In this document: positions 1-5,000 of the stretch, piece by piece
Position numbering within the stretch: position 1 is the stretch's first letter
Layout of the letters: each line of letters starts with the position of its first letter
Assembly: GCA_001399705.1 (NCBI GenBank)
Contig: LJCR01000183.1
Coordinates: forward strand, 1-5,606
Length of the DNA: 5,606 bases
Origin: Kouleothrix aurantiaca
GTDB taxonomy: Bacteria > Chloroflexota > Chloroflexia > Chloroflexales > Roseiflexaceae
Direction of reading: 5' to 3'
Notes under the pieces: generated by a model
Told to the model about the DNA's origin: nothing
The model's input: only the letters and a program-made list of their open reading frames with translations
Databases searched by the model: none
Program-made: the position numbers and the translations under genes

Positions 1-374
1 AGCTTGAGCAGGTCTTATGGAATGTGCTGCAAAATGCGCTGATCTATACTCCTGCCGCTACCCCGATTATGATCGCCGCTGAATTACACCCCGGTACGCT
101 GGAATTGCAGGTTGGTGATCGCGGTCCAGGCATACCAGCAGGCGAGCATACGCGCGTGTTCGAAAAATTTTATCGCCCGGCACACGCACACCCGGCCAGT
201 CTGCAAGGCGCCGGCGTAGGGCTGGCTATTTGCAAGGGCTTGATCGAAGCTCATGCTGGCACAATCGCAATTTTTGATCGTGTTGGCGGCGGCACGCTCG
301 TGCGCATCCGCCTGCCCCTGCACGCCGACATTCCCCAGAAGGAGGGGCTGCTGTGGCAGCACCACACATCCTAG
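1..374 (+). CDS. kdpD: Sensor histidine kinase, C-terminal part, probably KdpD (5' end outside window)
   Basis: The reading frame is open from the left edge (first full codon at 3) and stops with TAG at 372-374. Only the ATP-binding HATPase domain is present. The N box NVLQNALIYTP is at about 21-53, the G1 box with DRGPGIP at about 117-137, the F box FEKFYRP at 159-179, and the G2 box GAGVGLAICKGLIEAHAG from 207. These are the ATP and Mg-binding elements of a histidine kinase, and none is missing. The wording FEKFYR, then G-x-G-x-GLAICKGLIEAH, is typical of KdpD, the membrane kinase that senses K+ limitation or turgor and phosphorylates KdpE. The name rests on this and on the KdpE-like gene that overlaps its end. 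The diagnostic N-terminal KdpD/Usp domains and the four membrane spans lie outside the window, so another HisKA kinase of the same class cannot be excluded. The kinase and regulator genes overlap by 22 bases, which implies translational coupling. Confidence 0.75.
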   Translation, partial: LEQVLWNVLQNALIYTPAATPIMIAAELHPGTLELQVGDRGPGIPAGEHTRVFEKFYRPAHAHPASLQGAGVGLAICKGLIEAHAGTIAIFDRVGGGTLVRIRLPLHADIPQKEGLLWQHHTS

Positions 375-1048
375 TCATCGACGACGACGTGTATATTCGC
401 CGCCTGCTTCGCTCCAGCCTGCGCGAGCGCGGCTACCGGGTGAGCGTGGCGGCGAGCGGCGAAGAAGGCCTTGACATGGCTGCCAGCGACGCGGCAGCTG
501 TTGTGATCCTGGATTTGAATTTGCCCGATATGGATGGTGTAGAAGTGTGCCGCCAGCTGCGCAGCTGGAGCGATATGCCAATTGTCGTGCTGTCGGCGCG
601 CGATCAAGAGATGGAAAAGGTGCGAGCGCTTGATCTAGGCGCCGACGATTATCTTACCAAGCCATTCAGCCCCCACGAACTGCTTGCGCGGGTGCGGGTC
701 GCACTGCGCCATGCCGGCCAGCGCCAGGCTAGCCCGGCCCAGCTTGTCGTTGGCGATCTGAGTATCGATCTGGCGCGCCGGCGTGTTGCCCGCGACGGTG
801 AAGATGTGCGCCTCACGCCGACTGAGTACGATCTGCTGAGCGCGCTCGTTGGCCAGGCCGGGCGGGTGCTAACGCACAGCTGGCTGCTTCAGCATGTCTG
901 GGGTGCGGGCTACGAGGAAAATGTACAGAATCTGCACGTCTTCATCAGCCAGCTGCGCCGCAAAATTGAGCCAGAGCCTGCCCGACCACGCTTCATCCTG
1001 ACCGAGCCGGGTATTGGCTACCGCTTTGCCACGCCTGATGCGCAATAG
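353..1048 (+). CDS. kdpE: OmpR/PhoB-family response regulator, probably KdpE
   Basis: A complete 231-residue two-domain regulator starting with GTG at 353. A strong Shine-Dalgarno (AGAAGGAGG, 337-345) sits 7 bases upstream, inside the end of the kinase gene, and decides the start. Residues 1-120 form the receiver: acidic pocket D11/D12, phospho-acceptor D54 in LDLNLPDMDG, S81 in VVLSAR and K103 in YLTKPF, all canonical. Residues of about 130-227 form the winged-helix DNA-binding domain (LTPTEYDLL, VLTHSWLLQHVWG, LHVFISQLRRKIEPEPARPRFI, GIGYRF). The phrases LRSWSDMPIVVLSAR, LRRKIEPEPARPRFI and TEPGIGYRF closely follow KdpE, which when phosphorylated by KdpD activates the kdpFABC K+-uptake ATPase genes. 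No kdpFABC is visible here; if present it would lie upstream of the window. The cognate target is inferred, but membership of the OmpR/PhoB class is certain. Confidence 0.85.
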   Translation: MAAPHILVIDDDVYIRRLLRSSLRERGYRVSVAASGEEGLDMAASDAAAVVILDLNLPDMDGVEVCRQLRSWSDMPIVVLSARDQEMEKVRALDLGADDYLTKPFSPHELLARVRVALRHAGQRQASPAQLVVGDLSIDLARRRVARDGEDVRLTPTEYDLLSALVGQAGRVLTHSWLLQHVWGAGYEENVQNLHVFISQLRRKIEPEPARPRFILTEPGIGYRFATPDAQ

Positions 1049-1084
1049 CTGCCAGGGCAGCCGGCAAACTGACCTGGAATAAAC

Positions 1085-1151
1085 CCCTTAGAAAACCTTT
1101 AGACCAACGGCGAGCTTCTTTAGAAGTTCTTTAGATCAGGCGCGCTATACT
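1085..1151 (+). promoter_or_regulatory. Activator-type promoter with paired 11-bp TTAGA direct repeats
   Basis: TTAGA occurs at 1088, 1099, 1120 and 1131, giving start-to-start distances of 11, 21 and 11 bases. The second pair is a tandem 11-mer, TTCTTTAGAAG (1116-1126) and TTCTTTAGATC (1127-1137), identical at 9 of 11 positions. A good -10 box, TATACT, lies at 1146-1151, and no -35 box sits at the right distance. The last TTTAGA ends at 1135, ten bases before the -10. Two 11-bp direct repeats replacing the -35 about 10 bp upstream of the -10 is the known layout of PhoB-class activated promoters. Predicted transcription starts near 1158, about 55 bases before the 1214 gene. Which regulator binds is unknown; the neighbouring KdpE-like protein belongs to the right family. 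Confidence 0.55.
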
Positions 1152-1213
1152 TTAGTAGCCACAACAATTGTGCGCACGCTTTAGTCTGGCTGCGTTGCGC
1201 TTGCGGAGGAACT

Positions 1214-1549
1214 ATGGCCAGCACCCCGCTCGATCAGGAGTACGCCGAGGATATCACCAGCCTGTGCGAAGCCCAGCGCGTGATTGCCGATTTGCCCCGT
1301 CAACTGGCGCAGCCCCATCAGATCACCTATTTTGACGATGGTGAGTTCACGATTTTTCTCGACGACGAGCATAGCAATATGGTATACGCGCTGTTCGAGC
1401 AGCGCCGGCTGGTAGCGAACCAATCTGCTGATTGTGAATTGCACGATGCGCTTGCTGAGGCCGTAAGCAATTGGCTCGATGCACAATACGCCGCGCGCAA
1501 AAATGATGCCAAGCCGCCCCGCAAACCCGCCCGCGCTCTGACCTATTAG
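1214..1549 (+). CDS. Hypothetical acidic-middle small protein, 111 residues
   Basis: ATG at 1214 is preceded by a strong ribosome site, GGAGGA at 1205-1210, so the start is secure. The product is not recognised. It has no membrane segment, signal peptide or cysteine cluster; a single C (residue 18) lies in TSLCEAQRVIADLP and one more near residue 76. The first two thirds look like a small soluble fold: a helix (residues about 8-30), a strand-rich acidic stretch (ITYFDDGEFTIFLDDE), and a longer helical part to about residue 95. The tail is basic and proline-rich (KNDAKPPRKPARALTY) and probably disordered. It follows kdpE by 165 bases but has its own promoter-like region and is closed by a strong terminator, so it is probably a monocistronic gene. 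It may belong to the regulon of whatever binds the TTAGA repeats. No function is assigned. Confidence 0.8.
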   Translation: MASTPLDQEYAEDITSLCEAQRVIADLPRQLAQPHQITYFDDGEFTIFLDDEHSNMVYALFEQRRLVANQSADCELHDALAEAVSNWLDAQYAARKNDAKPPRKPARALTY

Positions 1550-1563
1550 TTCATAACGATGAA

Positions 1564-1612
1564 CAACCAAAAACGTCACCTGGAGCCTTGTTCCAGGTGA
1601 CGTTTTTGGTTG
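1564..1612. terminator. Bidirectional intrinsic terminator, perfect 21-bp stem
   Basis: Bases 1564-1584 pair perfectly with 1592-1612 around a 7-base loop (GCCTTGT). Both arms carry an A5/T5 run at the matching position, so transcripts from either strand give a GC-containing hairpin followed by a U-run (TTTTT at 1603-1607 on +, the complement of AAAAA at 1569-1573 on -). It lies between the stop codons of two convergent genes (1549 on +, 1626 on -), which is where a shared terminator is expected. Confidence 0.92.
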
Positions 1613-1625
1613 AAATCTCTGCGCG

Positions 1626-2009
1626 CTAGTGGCGTTCATTCCCTCGTGCTGTGAAGAGTGCCTGCATCCATGTGCGCTGTTTCGTAACGGGCGCTATCGC
1701 CTGCTGTACAGGGAGAGGGCCCGCCGCCCGGCAGCACGACGGGCAGCGCGTAATTCGCTCGCGCACGATGCTTGTGAAGAGCCCGCCACAGTCAGCGCAG
1801 GCATGCCGATGGAATGTATCAGGCAGATGATATTGCTGGTGCGCAGAGCACCATACAGCCACGCGCCGGCAGTTTGGGCACAGGTGCATGGGTTGCTCTG
1901 CTGTGCTTTGTTGAGTCGGCCGCCATCGGTGATCGCTTTCCCAGCTAAAATCCTGGCAAACATCGCACACAATCACCCGAATATCATTCCGTTTGTACTG
2001 GTAGCTCAT
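1626..2009 (-). CDS. Small protein with two predicted zinc ribbons (four CxxC pairs)
   Basis: A 127-residue protein when started at the ATG at 2009-2007, which has AAAGG about 7 bases upstream. An in-frame GTG at 2039 would add 10 residues (MPHNSDKGVL) but has no ribosome site. Cysteine pairs lie at C15/C18, C44/C47, C71/C74 and C89/C92, with an extra CSAH (C54, H57) between the second and third. The natural reading is two zinc ribbons, 15-47 and 71-92, each built from two CxxC knuckles. The linker holds a His/Gln/Tyr-rich stretch (HQQYHLPDTFHRH) that could add metal ligands. There is no membrane segment or catalytic motif. The tail (about residues 97-127) is not cysteine-bearing and looks unstructured. 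Such small ribbon proteins usually bind nucleic acid or another protein, but nothing here identifies the partner. It is convergent with the 1214 gene and shares its terminator. Confidence 0.78.
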   Translation of the reverse strand: MSYQYKRNDIRVIVCDVCQDFSWESDHRWRPTQQSTAEQPMHLCPNCRRVAVWCSAHQQYHLPDTFHRHACADCGGLFTSIVRERITRCPSCCRAAGPLPVQQAIAPVTKQRTWMQALFTARGNERH

Positions 2010-2123
2010 GAGAACGCCTTTGTCGCTGTTGTGCGGCACGACACTGTGCCATTGGCCGCTGTTGGCGAATACACTTTGCTGGCTGGCTTCTAGGCATCAG
2101 AATGTCTTGCCATTACACCAGTA

Positions 2124-2151
2124 ATTCTACCTTGCCCGCGCACAGAGTCAA
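2124..2151 (-). promoter_or_regulatory. Sigma-70-type promoter for the zinc-ribbon gene
   Basis: Read on the - strand: TTGACT (2151-2146), a 16-base spacer, then TAGAAT (2129-2124). Both boxes match consensus at 5 of 6 positions. Transcription would begin near 2117, giving a leader of about 108 bases before the ATG at 2009. A TTGTAC hexamer (2160-2165) sits just upstream of the -35 box; it is shared with the octamers near the triple-HTH gene. Confidence 0.6.
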
Positions 2152-2288
2152 TAGATACTTTGTACATATTTGCTAGATTTTCTCGACCCAATTTGTGCTT
2201 AATGTACAGTGCGGCTCTAGCCCTTATGGGCAAAACCGATAAACGTTGCACAATAAGTTGCCGTGACACATCGAATCTTCAAATTACA

Positions 2289-2477
2289 CGTGTTCGCGCT
2301 GTGTTTTGCCCCTATCACCGACCGGCCCAGGTCCTCAAGTCGCGCAGTGGAGCTACTGGTGCTGAGTTCGAAGTTCAGCTTGGACAATTGATTGCCACGG
2401 CGCAAGAAGCGCCTGCGACCGTGATCGTGGCGATGGATGAAGGCTCAGTGTATCTACAAGCCACGCGTATGGCGGTA
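2289..2477 (+). pseudogene. Decayed fragment of an IS630-family transposase
   Basis: In this frame the translation reads RVRAVFCPYHRPAQVLKSR, about 28 further residues, then ATVIVAMDEGSVYLQATRMAV. This resembles the middle of IS630-type transposases: the GYR-x-xRP-x-VLKSR linker after the N-terminal HTH, then the DDE catalytic strand with its conserved DE (here MDE) and the SVYLQATTMAVW block. The tryptophan expected after MAV is found one frame over (TGG 2479-2481) and is followed at once by a stop, TAA 2485-2487. The match therefore ends in a probable frameshift. The N-terminal HTH part (2160-2288) is unrecognisable or lost, and the rest of the catalytic domain is absent. It cannot encode an active enzyme. 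The same frame stays open to 2813, but that part is antisense to a real gene and is not transposase. The family call is from motif memory only. Confidence 0.5.
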
Positions 2478-2483
2478 GTGGAT

Positions 2484-2999
2484 TTAAACTGTACCGTAAC
2501 GTCGTCCGCGGCGGCGGCGTGGGATGTTCCACCGCACCAGGGCGTCGCGTACGCGCGAAGGCGGGCAGCCGAGCGACTGCGCAATCGATGCGATCGACTC
2601 ACCATTCTGCTCGTAGAGGCGGCGCAAAGTCGTTTCGGTCAGTGTACCTTGCTGCTCTGGGGAAACTGCGGGGGCCACAGTCCGGCGATATCCACCGCTG
2701 CGCCGTGGAATGCGGTATCGCACAAGTGCGTCGTAGACGCTGCGTGTAGAAAGATCGAGCGACGTGGCAATCTCGCGAATCGAACGCATATCCTCCAGGT
2801 ACATGCGCCGTAGTGTTGCTTCATCAAGTGTGGTGGGGGCAGGGTGGGCCGGCTGGAATCCGGCAGTGCGACGTGGAATCTGATATTGCCCAAGCAGCTC
2901 GCGCACAGTATGAACTGGCATCTGAGTAAGGATTGCAATTGCGCGAATCGAGCGCTTCTCATCCAGGTAGAGATGCCGTAAAGTTGCCTCGTCAATCAT
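2484..2999 (-). CDS. DNA-binding protein with three tandem helix-turn-helix units
   Basis: 171 residues from the ATG at 2999-2997, which is preceded by GGGGGC at a good ribosome-site distance; an in-frame GTG at 3032 would add 11 residues. The whole protein is three copies of a unit of about 43 residues at 2-44, 58-100 and 120-162. The shared pattern is E-x-TLR-x-(L/M)Y, then SI-x-x-IA, then a turn and recognition helix (V-x-x-L), closing with (Y/W)-x-IPRR. SI-x-x-IA is the classic first half of an HTH. The IPRR end resembles the basic arm that reaches the minor groove in HTH domains of resolvase-like proteins. Linkers are short and rich in Pro/Gly. The C-terminus (RRRRGRRYG) resembles an AT-hook-like basic tail. 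There is no effector or catalytic domain, so it is probably a sequence-specific DNA-binding regulator or architectural protein. The stop codon lies only a few bases from the transposase remnant. The family is not one I can name. Confidence 0.82.
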   Translation of the reverse strand: MIDEATLRHLYLDEKRSIRAIAILTQMPVHTVRELLGQYQIPRRTAGFQPAHPAPTTLDEATLRRMYLEDMRSIREIATSLDLSTRSVYDALVRYRIPRRSGGYRRTVAPAVSPEQQGTLTETTLRRLYEQNGESIASIAQSLGCPPSRVRDALVRWNIPRRRRGRRYGTV

Positions 3000-3064
3000 T
3001 ATTGCCCCCAGCCCAGTGCTTGATTTATACACATTGACTAGAGCACAACGATGTACGCGACCAT

Positions 3065-3096
3065 ATTATACGCTAAAAAAGCACCCTGTTGTACTA
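3065..3096 (-). promoter_or_regulatory. Promoter of the triple-HTH gene with an octamer over its -35 region
   Basis: On the - strand a perfect TATAAT (3070-3065) lies 66 bases upstream of the ATG, preceded by T-rich spacer sequence. The hexamer 16-17 bases further upstream (3093-3087) is a poor -35 (TACAAC or ACAACA). It falls inside the octamer TAGTACAA (3096-3089 on -). A strong -10 with a weak -35 covered by a repeated motif fits regulation by a protein binding that motif. Predicted start of transcription is near 3058. Confidence 0.55.
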
Positions 3097-3136
3097 TCTG
3101 TCCAGTTTGGGCTGCGACCTACCTCCGAAATACCCA

Positions 3137-3157
3137 TAGTACAAGCATTTTGTACTA
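3137..3157. repeat. Inverted repeat of octamer TAGTACAA, putative operator
   Basis: TAGTACAA at 3137-3144 and its exact reverse complement TTGTACTA at 3150-3157 are separated by five bases (GCATT), giving a centre-to-centre distance of 13 bases. A third exact copy, TTGTACTA, is at 3089-3096 over the -35 region of the triple-HTH gene. Three exact 8-mers in 69 bases is far above chance. The perfect dyad suggests a dimeric or multi-domain DNA-binding protein; the adjacent triple-HTH protein is the obvious candidate, but this is inference. Confidence 0.55.
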
Positions 3158-3197
3158 AATAAACAAACCACAATACCAATGTTTATACGTTGTGGCT

Positions 3198-3227
3198 ATG
3201 GCAGCTTCTTCGTGTTCCTCGTATTAT
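3198..3227 (+). promoter_or_regulatory. Weak candidate promoter for the amtB leader
   Basis: ATGGCA (3198-3203, 4 of 6 matches to the -35 consensus), an 18-base spacer and TATTAT (3222-3227, 5 of 6 matches to the -10). Transcription would start near 3234 and give a leader of about 270 bases before amtB that contains all the hairpins listed below. I saw no sigma-54 (GG-N10-GC) site, which enteric amtB promoters would have. Confidence 0.3.
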
Positions 3228-3264
3228 TGTGCTCGTCCAAGAATATGTTCAGTCAAACAGATAT

Positions 3265-3326
3265 GCGATGATGCGACGCCGGTTGGGTCACAGGTGATCC
3301 AGTCGGCGTTATGGTGTGAACATCGC
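3265..3326 (+). ncRNA. Leader hairpin element, copy 1 (upstream of amtB)
   Basis: The block GCGATGATGCGACGCCGG (3265-3282) starts the element. Bases 3276-3291 pair with 3294-3309 along 16 positions, using three G-T (G-U) wobbles; in practice this is a hairpin of about 14-15 bp. The first six bases, GCGATG (3265-3270), can also pair with CATCGC (3321-3326), closing an outer helix around the hairpin. The same 18-base block with a similar hairpin recurs at 5268 before the antiporter. It lies about 180 bases before the amtB start codon, consistent with a 5'-untranslated regulatory RNA, though a DNA repeat is possible. Confidence 0.45.
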
Positions 3327-3347
3327 TGGGCCTGCACGACCCGCTTG

Positions 3348-3375
3348 CCAAGAAATCAGGCGCCGGATTTCTTGG
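3348..3375 (+). other. Perfect 10-bp hairpin in the amtB leader
   Basis: CCAAGAAATC (3348-3357) and GATTTCTTGG (3366-3375) are exact reverse complements around an 8-base loop, AGGCGCCG. No U-run follows, so it is not a classical terminator. Further downstream, AGCAGC (3416-3421) and GCTGCT (3428-3433) form a 6-bp hairpin, and CTGGT (3432-3436) can pair with ACCAG (3459-3463). The leader between 3326 and the ribosome site is therefore rich in potential secondary structure. Confidence 0.45.
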
Positions 3376-3506
3376 GAAGTGTGGCAATAGAAGGAGGCCC
3401 TCCGTCGCTAGGATTAGCAGCCACGATGCTGCTGGTACCATCCCCGCTCGATGGGAGCACCAGGATCCTCTTTCGGAATGGCGATACGTAGAAGGAAAGC
3501 GCAACT

Positions 3507-4736
3507 ATGGATGCAATCAATGGTGCCGATACCGCATGGGTGCTGATCTCTGCCGCGCTTGTCATGCTGATGACGCCGGCGCTGGGTCTGTTCTATGGCG
3601 GCATGGTGCGTGGTAAGAATGTGCTCTCAACGATTATGCACAGCTTCTTCATGCTTGCGTTGATCAGTGTCCAGTGGGTGCTGATAGGCTACAGCCTGGC
3701 GTTTGGCCCTTCGCTTGGCGGCTTTATTGGCGGGCTTGATTGGATCGGCCTGAACGGCGTAGGCCTGGAGCCAAACCCTGACTACGCGGCCACTATTCCC
3801 CACCAGGGCTTCATGGTTTACCAGCTGATGTTCGCGGCAATTACGCCGGCCTTGATCTCGGGCGCCTTTGCTGAGCGCAAGCGTTTCAAAGCCTTTGTGA
3901 TCTTCTCGCTGCTATGGTCCACGCTGGTGTACGCACCAGTGGCGCACTGGGTATGGGGTGTCGGCGGCTGGATTCGCGCATTAGGCGCGCTTGATTTCGC
4001 TGGCGGCACGGTTGTGCACATAACCTCGGGTGTGTCAGCACTTGTATGCGCGATTGTGCTGGGCAAGCGTCTGGGTTATGGTGATGAGCCGATGCAGCCC
4101 CACAATGTGACTATGACAGTGCTGGGTACGGCGCTGCTATGGTTCGGCTGGTTTGGCTTCAATGCCGGCAGTGCACTCGGTTCAGGCGCACTTTCCGTTA
4201 GCGCCTTTGTGACGACGAACACAGCTGCGGCTATGGCCGCCCTGACCTGGATGACGGCCAGCTGGGTGCGGCACAAGCAGCCGAGCGTGCTTGGCGCGGC
4301 GGCAGGTGCTGTAGCTGGCTTGGTTGGCATTACGCCAGCGGCAGGCTTTGTGACGCCGATGGCAGCATTAATTATCGGCTTTCTCGCCGGCCTGGGCTGC
4401 TTCCTTGCGGTTGAACTGTTGGTGCGTGGCCGCGTCGACGATGCGCTGGATGTGTTTGGTGTGCACGGCGTGGGCGGCATTATTGGTGCCCTGGCAACCG
4501 GCATTTTTGCCACTAAGGCGGTAAACGCTGCAGGTGCCGATGGCCTGCTCTATGGCAACCCCGGCCAGCTTGGCGTGCAGGCTTTAGCAATTGTGGTAGT
4601 TGCTGCCTATGCAGCCGCGGTTACCTGGGGTTTGCTGAAAATTCTAGACGCGACTATTGGCCTGCGCGTGTCTCGTGAAGAAGAGCACCGAGGCCTGGAC
4701 ACCACCCAGCACGGAGAAGTCGCTTACCAGGCATAA
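3507..4736 (+). CDS. amtB: Ammonium channel/transporter AmtB
   Basis: 409 residues from an ATG with AAGGAAAG (3492-3499) seven bases upstream. Integral membrane protein of the Amt/Mep/Rh family, which conducts ammonium/ammonia as a trimer in the cytoplasmic membrane. About eleven membrane spans are visible. Functional residues of E. coli AmtB are matched: gate phenylalanines F109 and F218, recruitment-site W150 and S222 (in GFNAGS), D163, and the paired pore histidines H171 (TVVHITSG) and H320 (FGVHGVGG). The cytoplasmic tail (GLRVSREEEHRGLDTTQHGEVAY) keeps the pattern that binds the PII protein GlnK. Unlike E. coli AmtB, it starts directly with the first span (DTAWVLISAALVMLM) and shows no separate signal peptide. 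No glnK/glnB gene is in the window; the usual partner must be encoded elsewhere. It is preceded by a long structured leader and followed by a possible small membrane protein in the same orientation. Confidence 0.97.
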   Translation: MDAINGADTAWVLISAALVMLMTPALGLFYGGMVRGKNVLSTIMHSFFMLALISVQWVLIGYSLAFGPSLGGFIGGLDWIGLNGVGLEPNPDYAATIPHQGFMVYQLMFAAITPALISGAFAERKRFKAFVIFSLLWSTLVYAPVAHWVWGVGGWIRALGALDFAGGTVVHITSGVSALVCAIVLGKRLGYGDEPMQPHNVTMTVLGTALLWFGWFGFNAGSALGSGALSVSAFVTTNTAAAMAALTWMTASWVRHKQPSVLGAAAGAVAGLVGITPAAGFVTPMAALIIGFLAGLGCFLAVELLVRGRVDDALDVFGVHGVGGIIGALATGIFATKAVNAAGADGLLYGNPGQLGVQALAIVVVAAYAAAVTWGLLKILDATIGLRVSREEEHRGLDTTQHGEVAYQA

Positions 4737-4807
4737 TGTTTCGAGCGACCTTTTGATCCGCTCCTCGATTTCGGCGAAATGTAACAAACAGGAGAATACT
4801 GACCCTT

Positions 4808-4939
4808 GTGATCGTCGCGCTGGTTCTGTTTGCCGCGCTGGTAGGATTTTGGCTGGTTTTGCCAGGTGAGATCCCTGCCTCCGAAACGAGCATGGAGGCA
4901 GAGACTGCGGGTAGCCCGGTGGCTCAGCAGCTTGTGTAG
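4808..4939 (+). CDS. Putative 43-residue single-span membrane protein downstream of amtB
   Basis: A short frame reads (GTG start) MIVALVLFAALVGFWLVLPGE, then an acidic and polar tail (IPASETSMEAETAGSPVAQQLV), ending at TAG 4937-4939. Residues 2-18 form one clear hydrophobic span. AGGAG lies at 4790-4794. The GTG at 4808 is 13 bases away, rather far; an in-frame CTG at 4799 is 4 bases away and would add three residues. The frame is open from 4757 and codes arginines just before the span (RRILTL), which would favour a cytoplasmic N-terminus if the start were further upstream. It begins 71 bases after the amtB stop and is probably in the same transcript, as small single-span proteins that sit beside transporters often are. 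No family is recognised, and the start codon is uncertain. Confidence 0.45.
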   Translation: MIVALVLFAALVGFWLVLPGEIPASETSMEAETAGSPVAQQLV

Positions 4940-4940
4940 C

Positions 4941-5000
4941 CCAGGCGCTGTGCGTGTGTGGTGCGATGCTGGGCAAAATCAAGCCTCGCACCACACCTGG
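4941..5000 (+). terminator. Large hairpin after the amtB operon, possible terminator without U-run
   Basis: GTGTGGTGCGA (4956-4966) pairs perfectly with TCGCACCACAC (4986-4996), an 11-bp stem. Inside it GGC (4972-4974) can pair with GCC (4983-4985), and outside it CCAG (4941-4944) can pair with CTGG (4997-5000). It begins right after the stop codon at 4939. There is no T-run, so its role as terminator or 3'-end stabiliser is inferred from position. Confidence 0.4.

Noticed and set aside
1181..1639. Long - strand frame opposite the 1214 gene
   Set aside because: It reads straight through the terminator hairpin and antisense to a gene with a strong ribosome site; a shadow frame.
1629..2093. 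154-residue + frame across the zinc-ribbon gene
   Set aside because: Antisense to a gene with four ordered CxxC pairs and its own promoter; its composition looks random.
2487..2813. Continuation of the + frame that starts at 2160 as a 217-residue gene
   Set aside because: From 2487 it is antisense to the clearly repetitive triple-HTH gene, has low-complexity composition and no family resemblance. Only 2289-2477 looks like transposase.
3192..3504. Short frames on both strands in the amtB leader
   Set aside because: No ribosome sites, no hydrophobic or domain pattern, and they overlap the hairpins; treated as untranslated leader.
3033..3506. CRISPR array or known riboswitch in the long gap
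   Set aside because: No regularly spaced direct repeats are present, and I could not match the ydaO, GEMM, glnA or ykkC consensus features that I know.
4076..4513. 145-residue - strand frame inside amtB
   Set aside because: Pro/Ala/Thr-rich antisense shadow of amtB codon bias.
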